In this document: positions 1 to 8,083 of the stretch, one piece after another
How positions within the stretch are numbered: the first letter of the stretch is position 1
Layout of the letters: each line of letters starts with the position of its first letter
NCBI GenBank assembly: GCA_020636405.1
Contig: JACJXW010000007.1
Location: forward strand, 620,001-684,000
Length of the DNA stretch: 64,000 nt
Reading direction: 5' to 3'
Origin: Lewinellaceae bacterium
GTDB lineage: Bacteria; Bacteroidota; Bacteroidia; Chitinophagales; Saprospiraceae
Program-made: the position numbers and the translations under genes
The notes under the pieces: model-generated
The model's database searches: none
Told to the model about the DNA's origin: nothing
The model's input: the letters and a program-made list of their open reading frames with translations, nothing else

Positions 1-643
1 TGAAATATTGTACCATGCCCTGGCTGTCTATACTTTTCAGTACCGGCGGTATGCCGCCGGCGATGCAGCGGGCGGCGCAGGAACGGTGCACTTTACCTTC
101 GCCCGGTTTCATAACGCCGAAGTAACACTTGGGGTCGGCGATCTCTCCACGGAGAATGCGTGGGCCGTGCTCCGTGATCTGTTGACTTGTGGGGGAGGCT
201 TCTTCAACATTCAAAACGGCCCGCTCTCCTCGCGTCAGTTCCAGCAGGGTTTTTCCATCGTGATAGATCAGCGTACCTTCGAGTCGTACTTTCATTCCGT
301 TGAGGTTGAGCTTGCGCTGGGTTGCCGCGGCTGTCAGGGTGGCATCGGCCCCGTGCTTGCCAAAGCCGATGAGGAGGATGCTTTGCCGGATAGGTTGCCC
401 CTGCGGGCCGATGCCGGCTTCCAGTTGGAGCATGGGCGCCGGTTCCATCCGCAGGATGCCCTCAACCGTGGTAAGTTGCCCCAGCTCGAAGGTGGAGGTG
501 GGAAATGGGTTCTGCTGGCTTACAATGAGGTATGCTCCCAGGCTCAGCAGGATGGCGGCCGCTGTCACAAAACTGCGGATGGGGCCCCGAAAGGAGGGCG
601 GCATTTTTTCCAGATAACCGATATAGAAATCGTCGTTGCGCAT
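1..643 (-). CDS. Membrane-anchored protein with Cys-rich C-terminal motif, 3' end cut by window edge
   Basis: The reading frame is open from an ATG at 643 to the left edge, so the C-terminus is missing. The protein begins MRNDDFYIGYLEKMP, has one membrane segment at about residues 20-38, then a soluble domain. Near the visible end is the Cys/His-rich stretch CYFGVMKPGEGKVH followed by SCAARCIAGGIPP. That pattern suggests a metal, heme or redox site, but I cannot name the family with confidence. It lies 53 bp downstream of the Rieske/cytochrome gene on the same strand and probably belongs to its operon. Function in electron transfer is inference from context. Confidence 0.7.
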   Translation of the reverse strand, partial: MRNDDFYIGYLEKMPPSFRGPIRSFVTAAAILLSLGAYLIVSQQNPFPTSTFELGQLTTVEGILRMEPAPMLQLEAGIGPQGQPIRQSILLIGFGKHGADATLTAAATQRKLNLNGMKVRLEGTLIYHDGKTLLELTRGERAVLNVEEASPTSQQITEHGPRILRGEIADPKCYFGVMKPGEGKVHRSCAARCIAGGIPPVLKSIDSQGMVQYF

Positions 644-696
644 GGTAGTTGATTGAATTATAAGGAGCGTTCTGCAACAGATAGGCCTGGGCCTTC

Positions 697-1734
697 CTAA
701 TGGGGGATCACTGCCGGCGGGCGGGAGGTGCCCTCCGGGTAGGGGTTGGGGTTGACAAACACTTTTCCATCCACGATCTTTACGTCATAAGTAGCCACTT
801 TTTCTGTAAAAGGAGGCGGTGACTGCCCGTTTTCGGGGAGGTACTGGTAGCCGTGCCAGGGGCAGGTGATGCAGCCGTCGACGATCTTGCCTTCGCCCAG
901 CGGGCCGTTCTGGTGTTTGCAAACGTTGCTGATGGCCGACACTTTGCCATCGTATTTGAAGATGGCGATGTTCTCTTGCCGGATGATCACCACCTTGGCG
1001 CGGTTTTCCCGGATCTCGTCCACCCGACAGGCCGGGACGAAGCCATCGGCAGCTGCCCCTTCCGGGCGTTCTTCTTCCCGTTTCACCTTTTGGGCGGCAG
1101 CGAGGTGAAGCCCGGTTACCGCCACTATTCCGAACCCCAGGAAAGCGGCTCCTGCCGGATACCCTTCCTGTTGCAGCACCCCCAGCAGCACGTGCATCAC
1201 CAGCAGGGCGTAGGCGGCGTAAACCATCATGTGCAGGCTTTTCCAGGTGCGGGGGCTCAGGTTTTCCAACCAGAAATCGTGGCTGGTGGCCGCCATCAGG
1301 AAAAGGAGGAGCAGGGCGAAAAACCCAAACACCTGAAAGGGGAATTGGGAGATCGATTCGTAATTGATATTGGAGGTGAAAACCGACACCAGGGGATTGA
1401 CGTCGCCCAGGGCGTGAAACTGGATTAGGCTGAAAACGGCGTGCACCAGGGCGATGAGGAACATCGTCACCCCCAGGTGGCGGCGGTTGTAGAGCAGCGG
1501 CAGGAAGCGCCGGTCCAGCCGGCACAACGGCCCGATCATCAGGATGATGTGCAACATCAGGAATGCCAGGGTAGCGGTAGCCCGGATGATCAACGTTTCG
1601 GGAGTGATCTCCGGGCTCAACAGGATCTGAAAGGCAGAAAACAGCGCCAGATACAGGGCGATGAGCCCCAGCATGATCCGGTCGTAGCGTTTCTTTTGCC
1701 GGTTCCACAGTATGGGAGCATAGTTGACGCTCAT
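697..1734 (-). CDS. Ferric-reductase-like transmembrane domain fused to Rieske [2Fe-2S] domain
   Basis: 345 residues. The N-terminal half holds about six membrane helices of the YedZ/ferric-reductase type, with candidate heme-ligand histidines at 62, 86, 98, 168 and 181. A short linker leads to a C-terminal Rieske domain with the full cluster motif: C272-K-H274 and C291-P-W-H294. The predicted role is membrane electron transfer from a quinol or heme b to a Rieske centre. Partner and substrate are not evident. It is the third gene of a minus-strand cluster, starting 3 bp after the upstream gene ends, so co-translation is likely. The fusion is unusual, because Rieske ferredoxins and YedZ-like domains are more often separate proteins. 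Confidence 0.85.
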   Translation of the reverse strand: MSVNYAPILWNRQKKRYDRIMLGLIALYLALFSAFQILLSPEITPETLIIRATATLAFLMLHIILMIGPLCRLDRRFLPLLYNRRHLGVTMFLIALVHAVFSLIQFHALGDVNPLVSVFTSNINYESISQFPFQVFGFFALLLLFLMAATSHDFWLENLSPRTWKSLHMMVYAAYALLVMHVLLGVLQQEGYPAGAAFLGFGIVAVTGLHLAAAQKVKREEERPEGAAADGFVPACRVDEIRENRAKVVIIRQENIAIFKYDGKVSAISNVCKHQNGPLGEGKIVDGCITCPWHGYQYLPENGQSPPPFTEKVATYDVKIVDGKVFVNPNPYPEGTSRPPAVIPH

Positions 1735-1737
1735 GGC

Positions 1738-2199
1738 TTAGCGGGATCTTTTTAGCAGGGTTTCAGAATAGATTTCCTTGCGCACCTGATCGTAGAAAAA
1801 AACGTGGTATTCTTTCCAGGAGGCAGTGGTGCTGTCCATGGGGTACTGGTAGATGCCCCTCGGGCCAACCGGGCCGACGGCCCTGGCCTCATCGATGCCG
1901 GCGCCGGCACGGGGAGAAAGGTATAAAACAGAAACCGGCCGCTGGGAAGCTTCCCGGAATTTGGCCTCAAGCCAGGTTTGCCCATCCGGCGCCCGGTAGG
2001 CCTCAATGCTCCAGCCTTCCGTTTTTGCTGCGGCAACGGGTTGCCGTTCGTTGAAGCCCGGAATTGCTTGTTCGATCATTTGTTCATTCGGCAAGATGGG
2101 GCCAGGGCGGTTGGCCAGGGCAAGCACGAACCCGACAGGTAAGATAATGCTCAGAGCGATCCAGGTATAACGGTGTCTTTTTCTGAGCTTCAGGATCAT
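1738..2199 (-). CDS. Single-pass membrane protein of unknown function in the Rieske cluster
   Basis: Read from the ATG at 2199, whose ATGA overlaps the stop of the upstream gene; this gives 153 residues starting MILKLRKRHRYTW. An upstream in-frame ATG at 2244 would overlap the neighbour by about 50 bp and is less likely. A basic N-terminus is followed by one membrane helix (about residues 12-29). The remaining 120 residues are soluble and probably periplasmic, with no cysteines and no family motif I recognise. Translational coupling on both sides suggests it is a subunit or accessory of the neighbouring heme/Rieske membrane protein. Confidence 0.7.
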   Translation of the reverse strand: MILKLRKRHRYTWIALSIILPVGFVLALANRPGPILPNEQMIEQAIPGFNERQPVAAAKTEGWSIEAYRAPDGQTWLEAKFREASQRPVSVLYLSPRAGAGIDEARAVGPVGPRGIYQYPMDSTTASWKEYHVFFYDQVRKEIYSETLLKRSR

Positions 2200-2411
2200 A
2201 GGCGGCGGCTTTTTGCGATCCATTTCCTCAGTAGTATCGGCCACAGGGCCGTCGCGCCGGGCAGGATCAGTAGTTTGAAAAACCAGGAGGTATCGGCGGC
2301 CTTGGAGTCTATCGCTCCGGCCCCTTTCCAGGTGAAGGCCAGGGCAAAAAGCAGGCCAAGGAGCAGGTATAAGAGGAATAGGTTGACCGCCAGTGCGACG
2401 AGGGTTTCCAT
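2196..2411 (-). CDS. Small two-helix membrane protein
   Basis: About 71 residues from the ATG at 2411 (METLVALAVNLFLLYLLLG). The frame extends upstream to 2558, but the internal start gives the compact two-helix protein usual for this type. Helix 1 is residues 2-22. A short loop containing KGAGAID follows, then helix 2 with the segment LLILPGATALWP near residue 55. It resembles small uncharacterised membrane proteins found beside membrane redox genes. It is the first gene of the minus-strand cluster, divergent from the PurF-type gene. Function is unknown. Confidence 0.6.
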   Translation of the reverse strand: METLVALAVNLFLLYLLLGLLFALAFTWKGAGAIDSKAADTSWFFKLLILPGATALWPILLRKWIAKSRRL

Positions 2412-2640
2412 GAAAGGAATTTTATTGAACAGAAGTACATCCCAGGTTATTAGGGAGAAAAGATACGCAATAATTGGGCTAATTAGCAATTCTAGCTGTC
2501 GCAGCCGCGACGCTCGGGTTAAAATGAAAGAATCAGACTTTATCCATTCCTTACACAACCCCAGACACTATTTCAATGTTCTTTACCACATATCGGCCCA
2601 ACCGGTGCTACATTTGTTTCCAAAGCAGCAGGAAAGGCCC

Positions 2641-2648
2641 TACCTTTG
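2641..2648 (+). promoter_or_regulatory. Bacteroidota-type promoter -7 element upstream of purF
   Basis: TACCTTTG matches the phylum consensus TAnnTTTG and sits 88 bp before the ATG at 2736. A TTTG at 2613-2616 could be the -33 element, although the 24-bp spacing is long. A second match, TACATTTG, lies about 30 bp further upstream. Confidence 0.4.
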
Positions 2649-2735
2649 CGGCTTTAAAGCAGTAGGTGGAAAATGGGCCTTATTGGCGAGGAACCGGAAA
2701 TCGACAACTGCCTCAGCACAACGAACGCAAAACCT

Positions 2736-4628
2736 ATGAGTGAACAAATAAAACACGAATGCGGAATAGCGCTGATCCGCTTGCTCAAACCGCTGGACTA
2801 CTACCAAAAAAAGTACGGCACGGCCTTCTACGGGCTCAACCAGTTGCAGCTGCTCATGCAGAAACAACGCAACCGCGGGCAGGACGGCGCCGGCATGGCC
2901 ACCATCAAGCTGGACGTCAGCCCCGGCAAAAAGTACATCAGCCGCAAGCGCAGTATTGCCAGCAACTACCTCGAAGACATGTTCCAGCAGATCCATCGTC
3001 ACTTTGACGGCCTGCCCAAAGAAATGCTCAACGACCCGGCCTGGCTTAAAGAGAACAAGCCTTACATGGGCGAACTGCTCCTCGGCCACCTGCGCTACGG
3101 CACCCACAGCGACAACTCCATTGAGACCTGCCACCCCTTCCTGCGGCAGAACAACTGGATCACCCGGAACCTCATCCTGGCCGGCAACTTCAACCTGACC
3201 AATGTAGATGAACTGTTCGACGAACTGGTCGACCTGGGCCAGTACCCGAAGGAAAAATCGGATACGGTGACCGTCCTGGAAAAGATTGGCCACTTCCTCG
3301 ACGACGAGGTCCAGCGCCTCCACACCTGGTACAAGCCCGACGGCTATTCCAACATGGAGATCAACAACCTGATCTACGACAACCTCGACATACAGCGCCT
3401 GCTGCGGCGCGCCAGCAAGAAGTTCGACGGCGGCTACGTCATGGCGGGCCTGATCGGCCACGGCGACGCCTTCGTCATGCGCGACCCCTCCGGTATCCGC
3501 CCGGCCTTTTACTATTACGATGACGAAGTGGTGGTGGTGGCTTCTGAGCGCCCGGCCATTCAGACCGTGTTCAACGTGCCATTCGGGCAGGTAAGGGAAT
3601 TGACGCGCGGCCATGCGCTGATCATTAAGAAGAAAGGAGAGGTATCCGAGAAATCCTTTATCGACCAGCTGGAGAGAAAGGCCTGCTCTTTCGAGCGCAT
3701 CTACTTCTCCCGGGGTACCGACCGCGACATTTACCTGGAACGTAAAAAACTGGGCGAACAGCTGGCCGACGTCGTGCTGGAAGCGGTGAACTACGACTTT
3801 AAACACACCGTCTTTTCCTTCGTGCCCAATACCGCCGAAACGGCATTTTACGGCCTGATGGAGGGCCTGGAAAAACGGCTCAATGACATCAAGAAGGACA
3901 AGATCTTAAAGATGGGCAAGGACATTAAACCCAGGAAACTGGAAAAAATACTCGCCCTGAAAGCGCGCATCGAGAAGATCGTGGTCAAAGACGCCAAACA
4001 ACGGACCTTCATTGCCGACACCACTTCCCGCGAGGCTATGGTATCCCACGTCTACGACGTCACCTACGGCATCGTCGAGAACGATAAAGATACCCTGGTG
4101 CTGCTCGACGATTCCATCGTGCGGGGCACTACCCTGCGGGACAGCATCATCCAGATCGTCTCCCGCCTCAAGCCGAAGAAGATCGTCATCGTTTCGTCCG
4201 CCCCCCAGATCCGCTTTCCGGACTGCTACGGCATCGACATGTCGCGCATGAAGGAGTTCGTGGCTTTCCGCGCTTTGGTAGCGTTGCTGAAAGAAGACGA
4301 CAAGGAGCACCTGCTAAAAGAAACCTACCTGCGCTGCAAGGCCCAGGAAAACCTGCCTACTGAAGAGATCAAAAATGAGGTGGCCGCGCTCTACGACGAA
4401 TATCCCTACGAAAAGATCTCCAAGAAGATCGCCGAGATCGCCACTCCGCCGAAGATCAAGCCCGAGATCGAAGTGATCTACCAGACGGTCGAGGGCCTGC
4501 GCCGGGCCTGCCCCAATAACAACGGGGACTGGTACTTCTCCGGCGAGTACCCCACCCCTGGCGGCAACCGCGTAGTCAACCGGGCGTTTATGAACTTTAT
4601 GGAGGGGAGGGATGAAAGGGCTTATTAG
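2736..4628 (+). CDS. purF: Amidophosphoribosyltransferase, long PurF-type
   Basis: 630 residues from the ATG at 2736 (MSEQIKHECGIALIRL). The N-terminal class II glutaminase domain has Cys9 as likely nucleophile after propeptide removal, RNRGQDGAG, and GHLRYGTHS. The C-terminal phosphoribosyltransferase domain carries the PRPP loop VLLDDSIVRGTTL. The expected reaction is glutamine plus PRPP to 5-phosphoribosylamine, the first committed step of purine synthesis. It is much longer than canonical PurF (about 470-510 residues). Extra sequence lies between and around the domains, including a lysine-rich helical stretch near residue 390. It may be a lineage-specific second PurF rather than the only one. 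It is transcribed away from the redox cluster. Confidence 0.85.
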   Translation: MSEQIKHECGIALIRLLKPLDYYQKKYGTAFYGLNQLQLLMQKQRNRGQDGAGMATIKLDVSPGKKYISRKRSIASNYLEDMFQQIHRHFDGLPKEMLNDPAWLKENKPYMGELLLGHLRYGTHSDNSIETCHPFLRQNNWITRNLILAGNFNLTNVDELFDELVDLGQYPKEKSDTVTVLEKIGHFLDDEVQRLHTWYKPDGYSNMEINNLIYDNLDIQRLLRRASKKFDGGYVMAGLIGHGDAFVMRDPSGIRPAFYYYDDEVVVVASERPAIQTVFNVPFGQVRELTRGHALIIKKKGEVSEKSFIDQLERKACSFERIYFSRGTDRDIYLERKKLGEQLADVVLEAVNYDFKHTVFSFVPNTAETAFYGLMEGLEKRLNDIKKDKILKMGKDIKPRKLEKILALKARIEKIVVKDAKQRTFIADTTSREAMVSHVYDVTYGIVENDKDTLVLLDDSIVRGTTLRDSIIQIVSRLKPKKIVIVSSAPQIRFPDCYGIDMSRMKEFVAFRALVALLKEDDKEHLLKETYLRCKAQENLPTEEIKNEVAALYDEYPYEKISKKIAEIATPPKIKPEIEVIYQTVEGLRRACPNNNGDWYFSGEYPTPGGNRVVNRAFMNFMEGRDERAY

Positions 4629-4706
4629 GAGGGCAACCCTGAAGAGCTTCTATTCAACCACTGTAACTTGTCCTTATGTCAAAAAGGTAACGACATTGTA
4701 AGGGTG

Positions 4707-4873
4707 TTAGAAGCTGTTTGAATTTGGTTTCGGGAATTTATTATGAGTCATTTTTTCATCAATTGAGGCTCTTTTTTCGCCTCGTACCCATAGGTACGGG
4801 GCGAAAAAAAGCCGAAAAGTGAGGGAAAAAGGACCATAAGAAAACCTGAGAATCAAATTCAAACAGCTTCTAA
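4707..4873. repeat. 167-bp palindromic (foldback) element with 20-bp perfect terminal inverted repeats
   Basis: The left end ttagaagctgtttgaatttg (4707-4726) is the exact reverse complement of the right end (4854-4873). The interior is an imperfect palindrome centred near 4792, with arms ttttttcgcctcgtaccc and aggtacggggcgaaaaaa. No coding capacity was seen. It looks like a MITE or REP-like element between purF and the truncated protease gene. I could not define a target-site duplication. Confidence 0.75.
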
Positions 4874-4996
4874 AAGCAGTTGCTCCTTCCAAATATTCTC
4901 CCTAACTTGATGTTTTTACACGTTTTAACCTACAGCTGCTGGCCTTATGGCCCGAGGCAGGGCTTTCTCTGATTTATTCACCAAATCCCGAATACC

Positions 4997-7900
4997 ATGA
5001 TTTATTTCACTACTGGCGCGGCCGGCGGCATCCCCGCTATTGCGGCGTATGTGAAAGGTTTCCTTCCAGGCAGCGGCGTATTGGTTCATGAAATCGGCCA
5101 CTGCCTGGGGCTGTATCATACTTTTCGGGGTTCAGAAGGCTTTTGCGAATTTAGAAACCCGGGTTATGAAGATACGGACCCCGCTTCCTATTGCGATACG
5201 CTGTCCGGGAATTTGTATGAGTGCGGCGATTGTGTGCCGGATACGCCCACCGACCCGTGGTTGTATGTTGGAGATGAGAACGGTCCTTATACGGTGGTAT
5301 TATATGACGCCAGCACGAATACCTGCACCCTTAACCCGTTGCAACCTTTTCCGGACGTCGATATTAACAATTATATGTCTTACTACATAAGCTGTTATGA
5401 GCATTTCACTCCCGGACAGGTAGCCAGGATGAAGAAGGCGGTGCATTTTGTGCAATACAATTTGGACGGTACGATCGATCGGGACTATCGGTTCCTGCAA
5501 GGTACGTTGTCCGATAAACTAGTGATCACCGCCAACACCACCTGGGATGAGCCCGTCGAAGTCTGCGCGGATGTCTACATCGAAGCGCCCAACACGCTAA
5601 CCATTACTTCTACCGCTTCCATCCACCAGGGCTTGAAATTCGTGGTGAAGCCCGGCGCCCAGTTGCGCCTGGAAGGCGGTGTGATGACGGATGCCGGCGA
5701 TGGGTATTGGAAGGGCATCGAGGTGTGGGGCGACGGAAGCGGCTCGCAGAACCTCACCACCGGCCAGGGCAAGCTGTACATGGGCGGCGGAGCGGTAATT
5801 GAATTCGCCACCGAGGCCATCGTAGCTTTCAACCCCAGCCCGGCGGGCGGCGATGTGGAAGCCACCGCCGGCGGGCTGGTGCTGGCCTTCGACTCCTATT
5901 TCCGCAACAATGCCCGCTCGGTGGAGTTCCGCCGTTATGATGGCCAAAACTACGGCCATTTTGTCAACTGCGAATTTACCATCGACGGCGGCCACTACGG
6001 CCACCCCTTCCGAGAGCATGTGAAGCTGAACGGCGTGCGCGGCCTGCACTTTATCAACTGCCTGTTTTCTAACGATACCGGCCCTGGCGACGTGTTCCTG
6101 GGCAAGGGCGCGGGCATCCACAGCCTGGATGCCAACTTCACCGTCGGGGGCAGCGGGACGGTATTCCAGAAGCTGCGCTTTGGGGTGAAGGCGGGTTCCG
6201 CCAAAGGCGCCGAAGGGTTTATGGTCAAGGACGCCACGTTTCGGGAACTGGAAAAGGGCGTGCTGGCCAGCGCGGCCAACCACTTCACCGTCACACGCTG
6301 CACCCTGGATGTAGGCGGGCATGTGAGCAACCTGCCGCCCTTCTTGGTGTCGCAGGAAGGCGTGCAGATCAACTACAGCACCGGCTTTACCGTAATGGGC
6401 AACCGCCTGCGGGGCCTGGCCGCCAGCCAGGATGAGACGGTGGGCGTGAAAGTGATAGACACCGGAGGGGGCACGGACGCCAATACCATTTATGGCAATA
6501 ACTTTGATGTGTTGTATGTGGGCAATGCGGCGGTGGGGGATAATGTGGGACGGCTCGAAGGTGGCGGTATTGTGTACGAGTGTAACTTCAACCTGGGCAG
6601 CAACGTGTTTGATTTTTGGGTGCAGGAGGGGGAAGGGATTACGGAGGATCAGCGAAGTGTGGAGGGTGAAGCGGCAGGGAACACCTTCTCCCAGAACGGC
6701 GGCAACCCGGAGGGAGATTTTAACAACCAGGGTAGTTTTATCAATTATTTCTATTATGATGACGAGGGCGATCCCAATAATCCACCTGATGCTGGACAAG
6801 AGCCGCTGTTCTATACAGAAAGCACTATATTGAAATTGCCAGAGGACTTCAATGATTGCAGCAATGGCGAAACCGGTGGCGAAATTCCTGATGAAGAAAT
6901 TAGCTTGGTAAAGAACCGCTTTTTTGACGCCAAAGGCCAATACCAGCTCTACAAAGCGGATTACGACGAACTCATTGACAACGGAGATACCCCTGGCCTG
7001 TTGGCAGAAGTGAACCAGGCTGGGGCCAGTGAAGCCAATAGCCTGGCCAACGATATGCTGGCCATTGCTCCCTACGTTTCCCAGCACGTACTCAAAGCGG
7101 TAGTGGATAAACCCGCTGTCTTTGACAATAGCCTGCAAGTAGACTTGCTGGAAGCCAACCCGGAAGCGGTGCGCAAGGCCGGCTTTTTGCTGTACCTGGA
7201 AGAAAATTCCAGCTTGGATGAAGAAGAATTATCGCAAGTGCAGCAAGCCAGCCTGCTGAATACGGATCGGGATGCTATGGAAGAGGATCTGTCCGCCGCC
7301 TATGCCAATATGCACCGCTCCGCTGATTTGGTGCTGGCCCATTATCTGCTGGACAGCCTTGCCTACAACCGGGACAGCGCTTTGCTGTGGTTGGCCTACA
7401 AAGGCAGCTTACATTCCCTTTACTTAAAAGCCGACATTCTGCTACAAGCCGGGCAGGGCGAAGCCGCTCAGGCTACCCTCTCCTCCATCCCAGAGGCCTT
7501 CCTGTTGACTGGCAAGCAACAGGAGGAATATGACAATAAACTAGCTTTATTTCAATTGCTGTCGGGCCAGGCCGATCTTTTTAAGATGGACAGTTTGGAT
7601 GTAGCAGAGCTTTCAGCTATTGCCCAGAGTGGCGGCCAGGCCGGCCAACAAGCCCGCAACTTGCTGAATTATGCCTACGAAGGGGAGTGGGAGCCGGACC
7701 ATAGCTTGCCAGAGCCTGCTGAGGCGCGTTTAACAAACATCGCGCCTGAGCATAAGGAACCCCTTACTTTCATTCGTGCTTTTCCCAACCCTGCCAGGGA
7801 GGTTGTCACTTTTCATTACAACATACCCGAGGCAGTTGTTGCTACTGTGCGGCTGTTCAACCTGATGGGCCGGCCAGTGGCGGATGTCCCTCTACAGCCA

Positions 7901-8016
7901 CGTTCCGGGGCCAGGGATTTTGACGTGAGTGCGCCCTGCCGGAAGGCATGTACGCTTATCAACTTTTACTTGGCGGCATGGTGAAAGCTGCCGGCAAGGT
8001 TGTTGTATTGCATTAA
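4997..8016 (+). pseudogene. Broken M43-type metalloprotease/beta-helix/T9SS protein
   Basis: The open frame (4997-7984, 995 aa) starts inside the protease domain. The zinc site HEIGHCLGLYH is already at residues 31-41, and the Met-turn NNYMSYY follows near residue 130. The signal peptide and the rest of the catalytic domain are missing, and an in-frame TGA lies at 4970. Residues about 180-560 are rich in short beta repeats (right-handed beta-helix type, with WKGIEVWGDGS). Residues 650-900 are helical. The C-terminus has the sorting-domain start RAFPNPAREVV. Near 7935 the frame slips: the natural ending ALPEGMYAYQLLLGG continues in another frame to a TAA at 8014-8016. Loss of the N-terminus plus a frameshift argue for a pseudogene; a sequencing error could explain the frameshift only. 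Confidence 0.7.
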
Positions 8017-8028
8017 TTCATTTTAGCT

Positions 8029-8070
8029 GCCAGGGAGGGAGGTGGGTTTCCGCTTTCCTCCCTGGCTTTT
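8029..8070 (+). terminator. Rho-independent terminator after the protease pseudogene
   Basis: Arms gccagggagg (8029-8038) and cctccctggc (8057-8066) form a perfect 10-bp stem followed by TTTT. It separates the protease remnant from the secreted gene starting at 8084. Confidence 0.75.
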
Positions 8071-8083
8071 CTATTGTATAGTT

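Noticed and set aside
8..652. 214-codon plus-strand frame at the left edge
   Set aside because: The opposite strand gives a protein with a membrane helix and a patterned Cys motif, in line with the operon.
2640..3806. 388-codon minus-strand frame inside purF
   Set aside because: Mirror frame of a strongly conserved enzyme; Val/Ala/Gln-rich translation without motifs.
5597..7138. 513-codon open frame on the minus strand
   Set aside because: It is antisense to the beta-helix part of the protease gene. The composition is a shadow of GC-rich third positions, with no domain or start signal.
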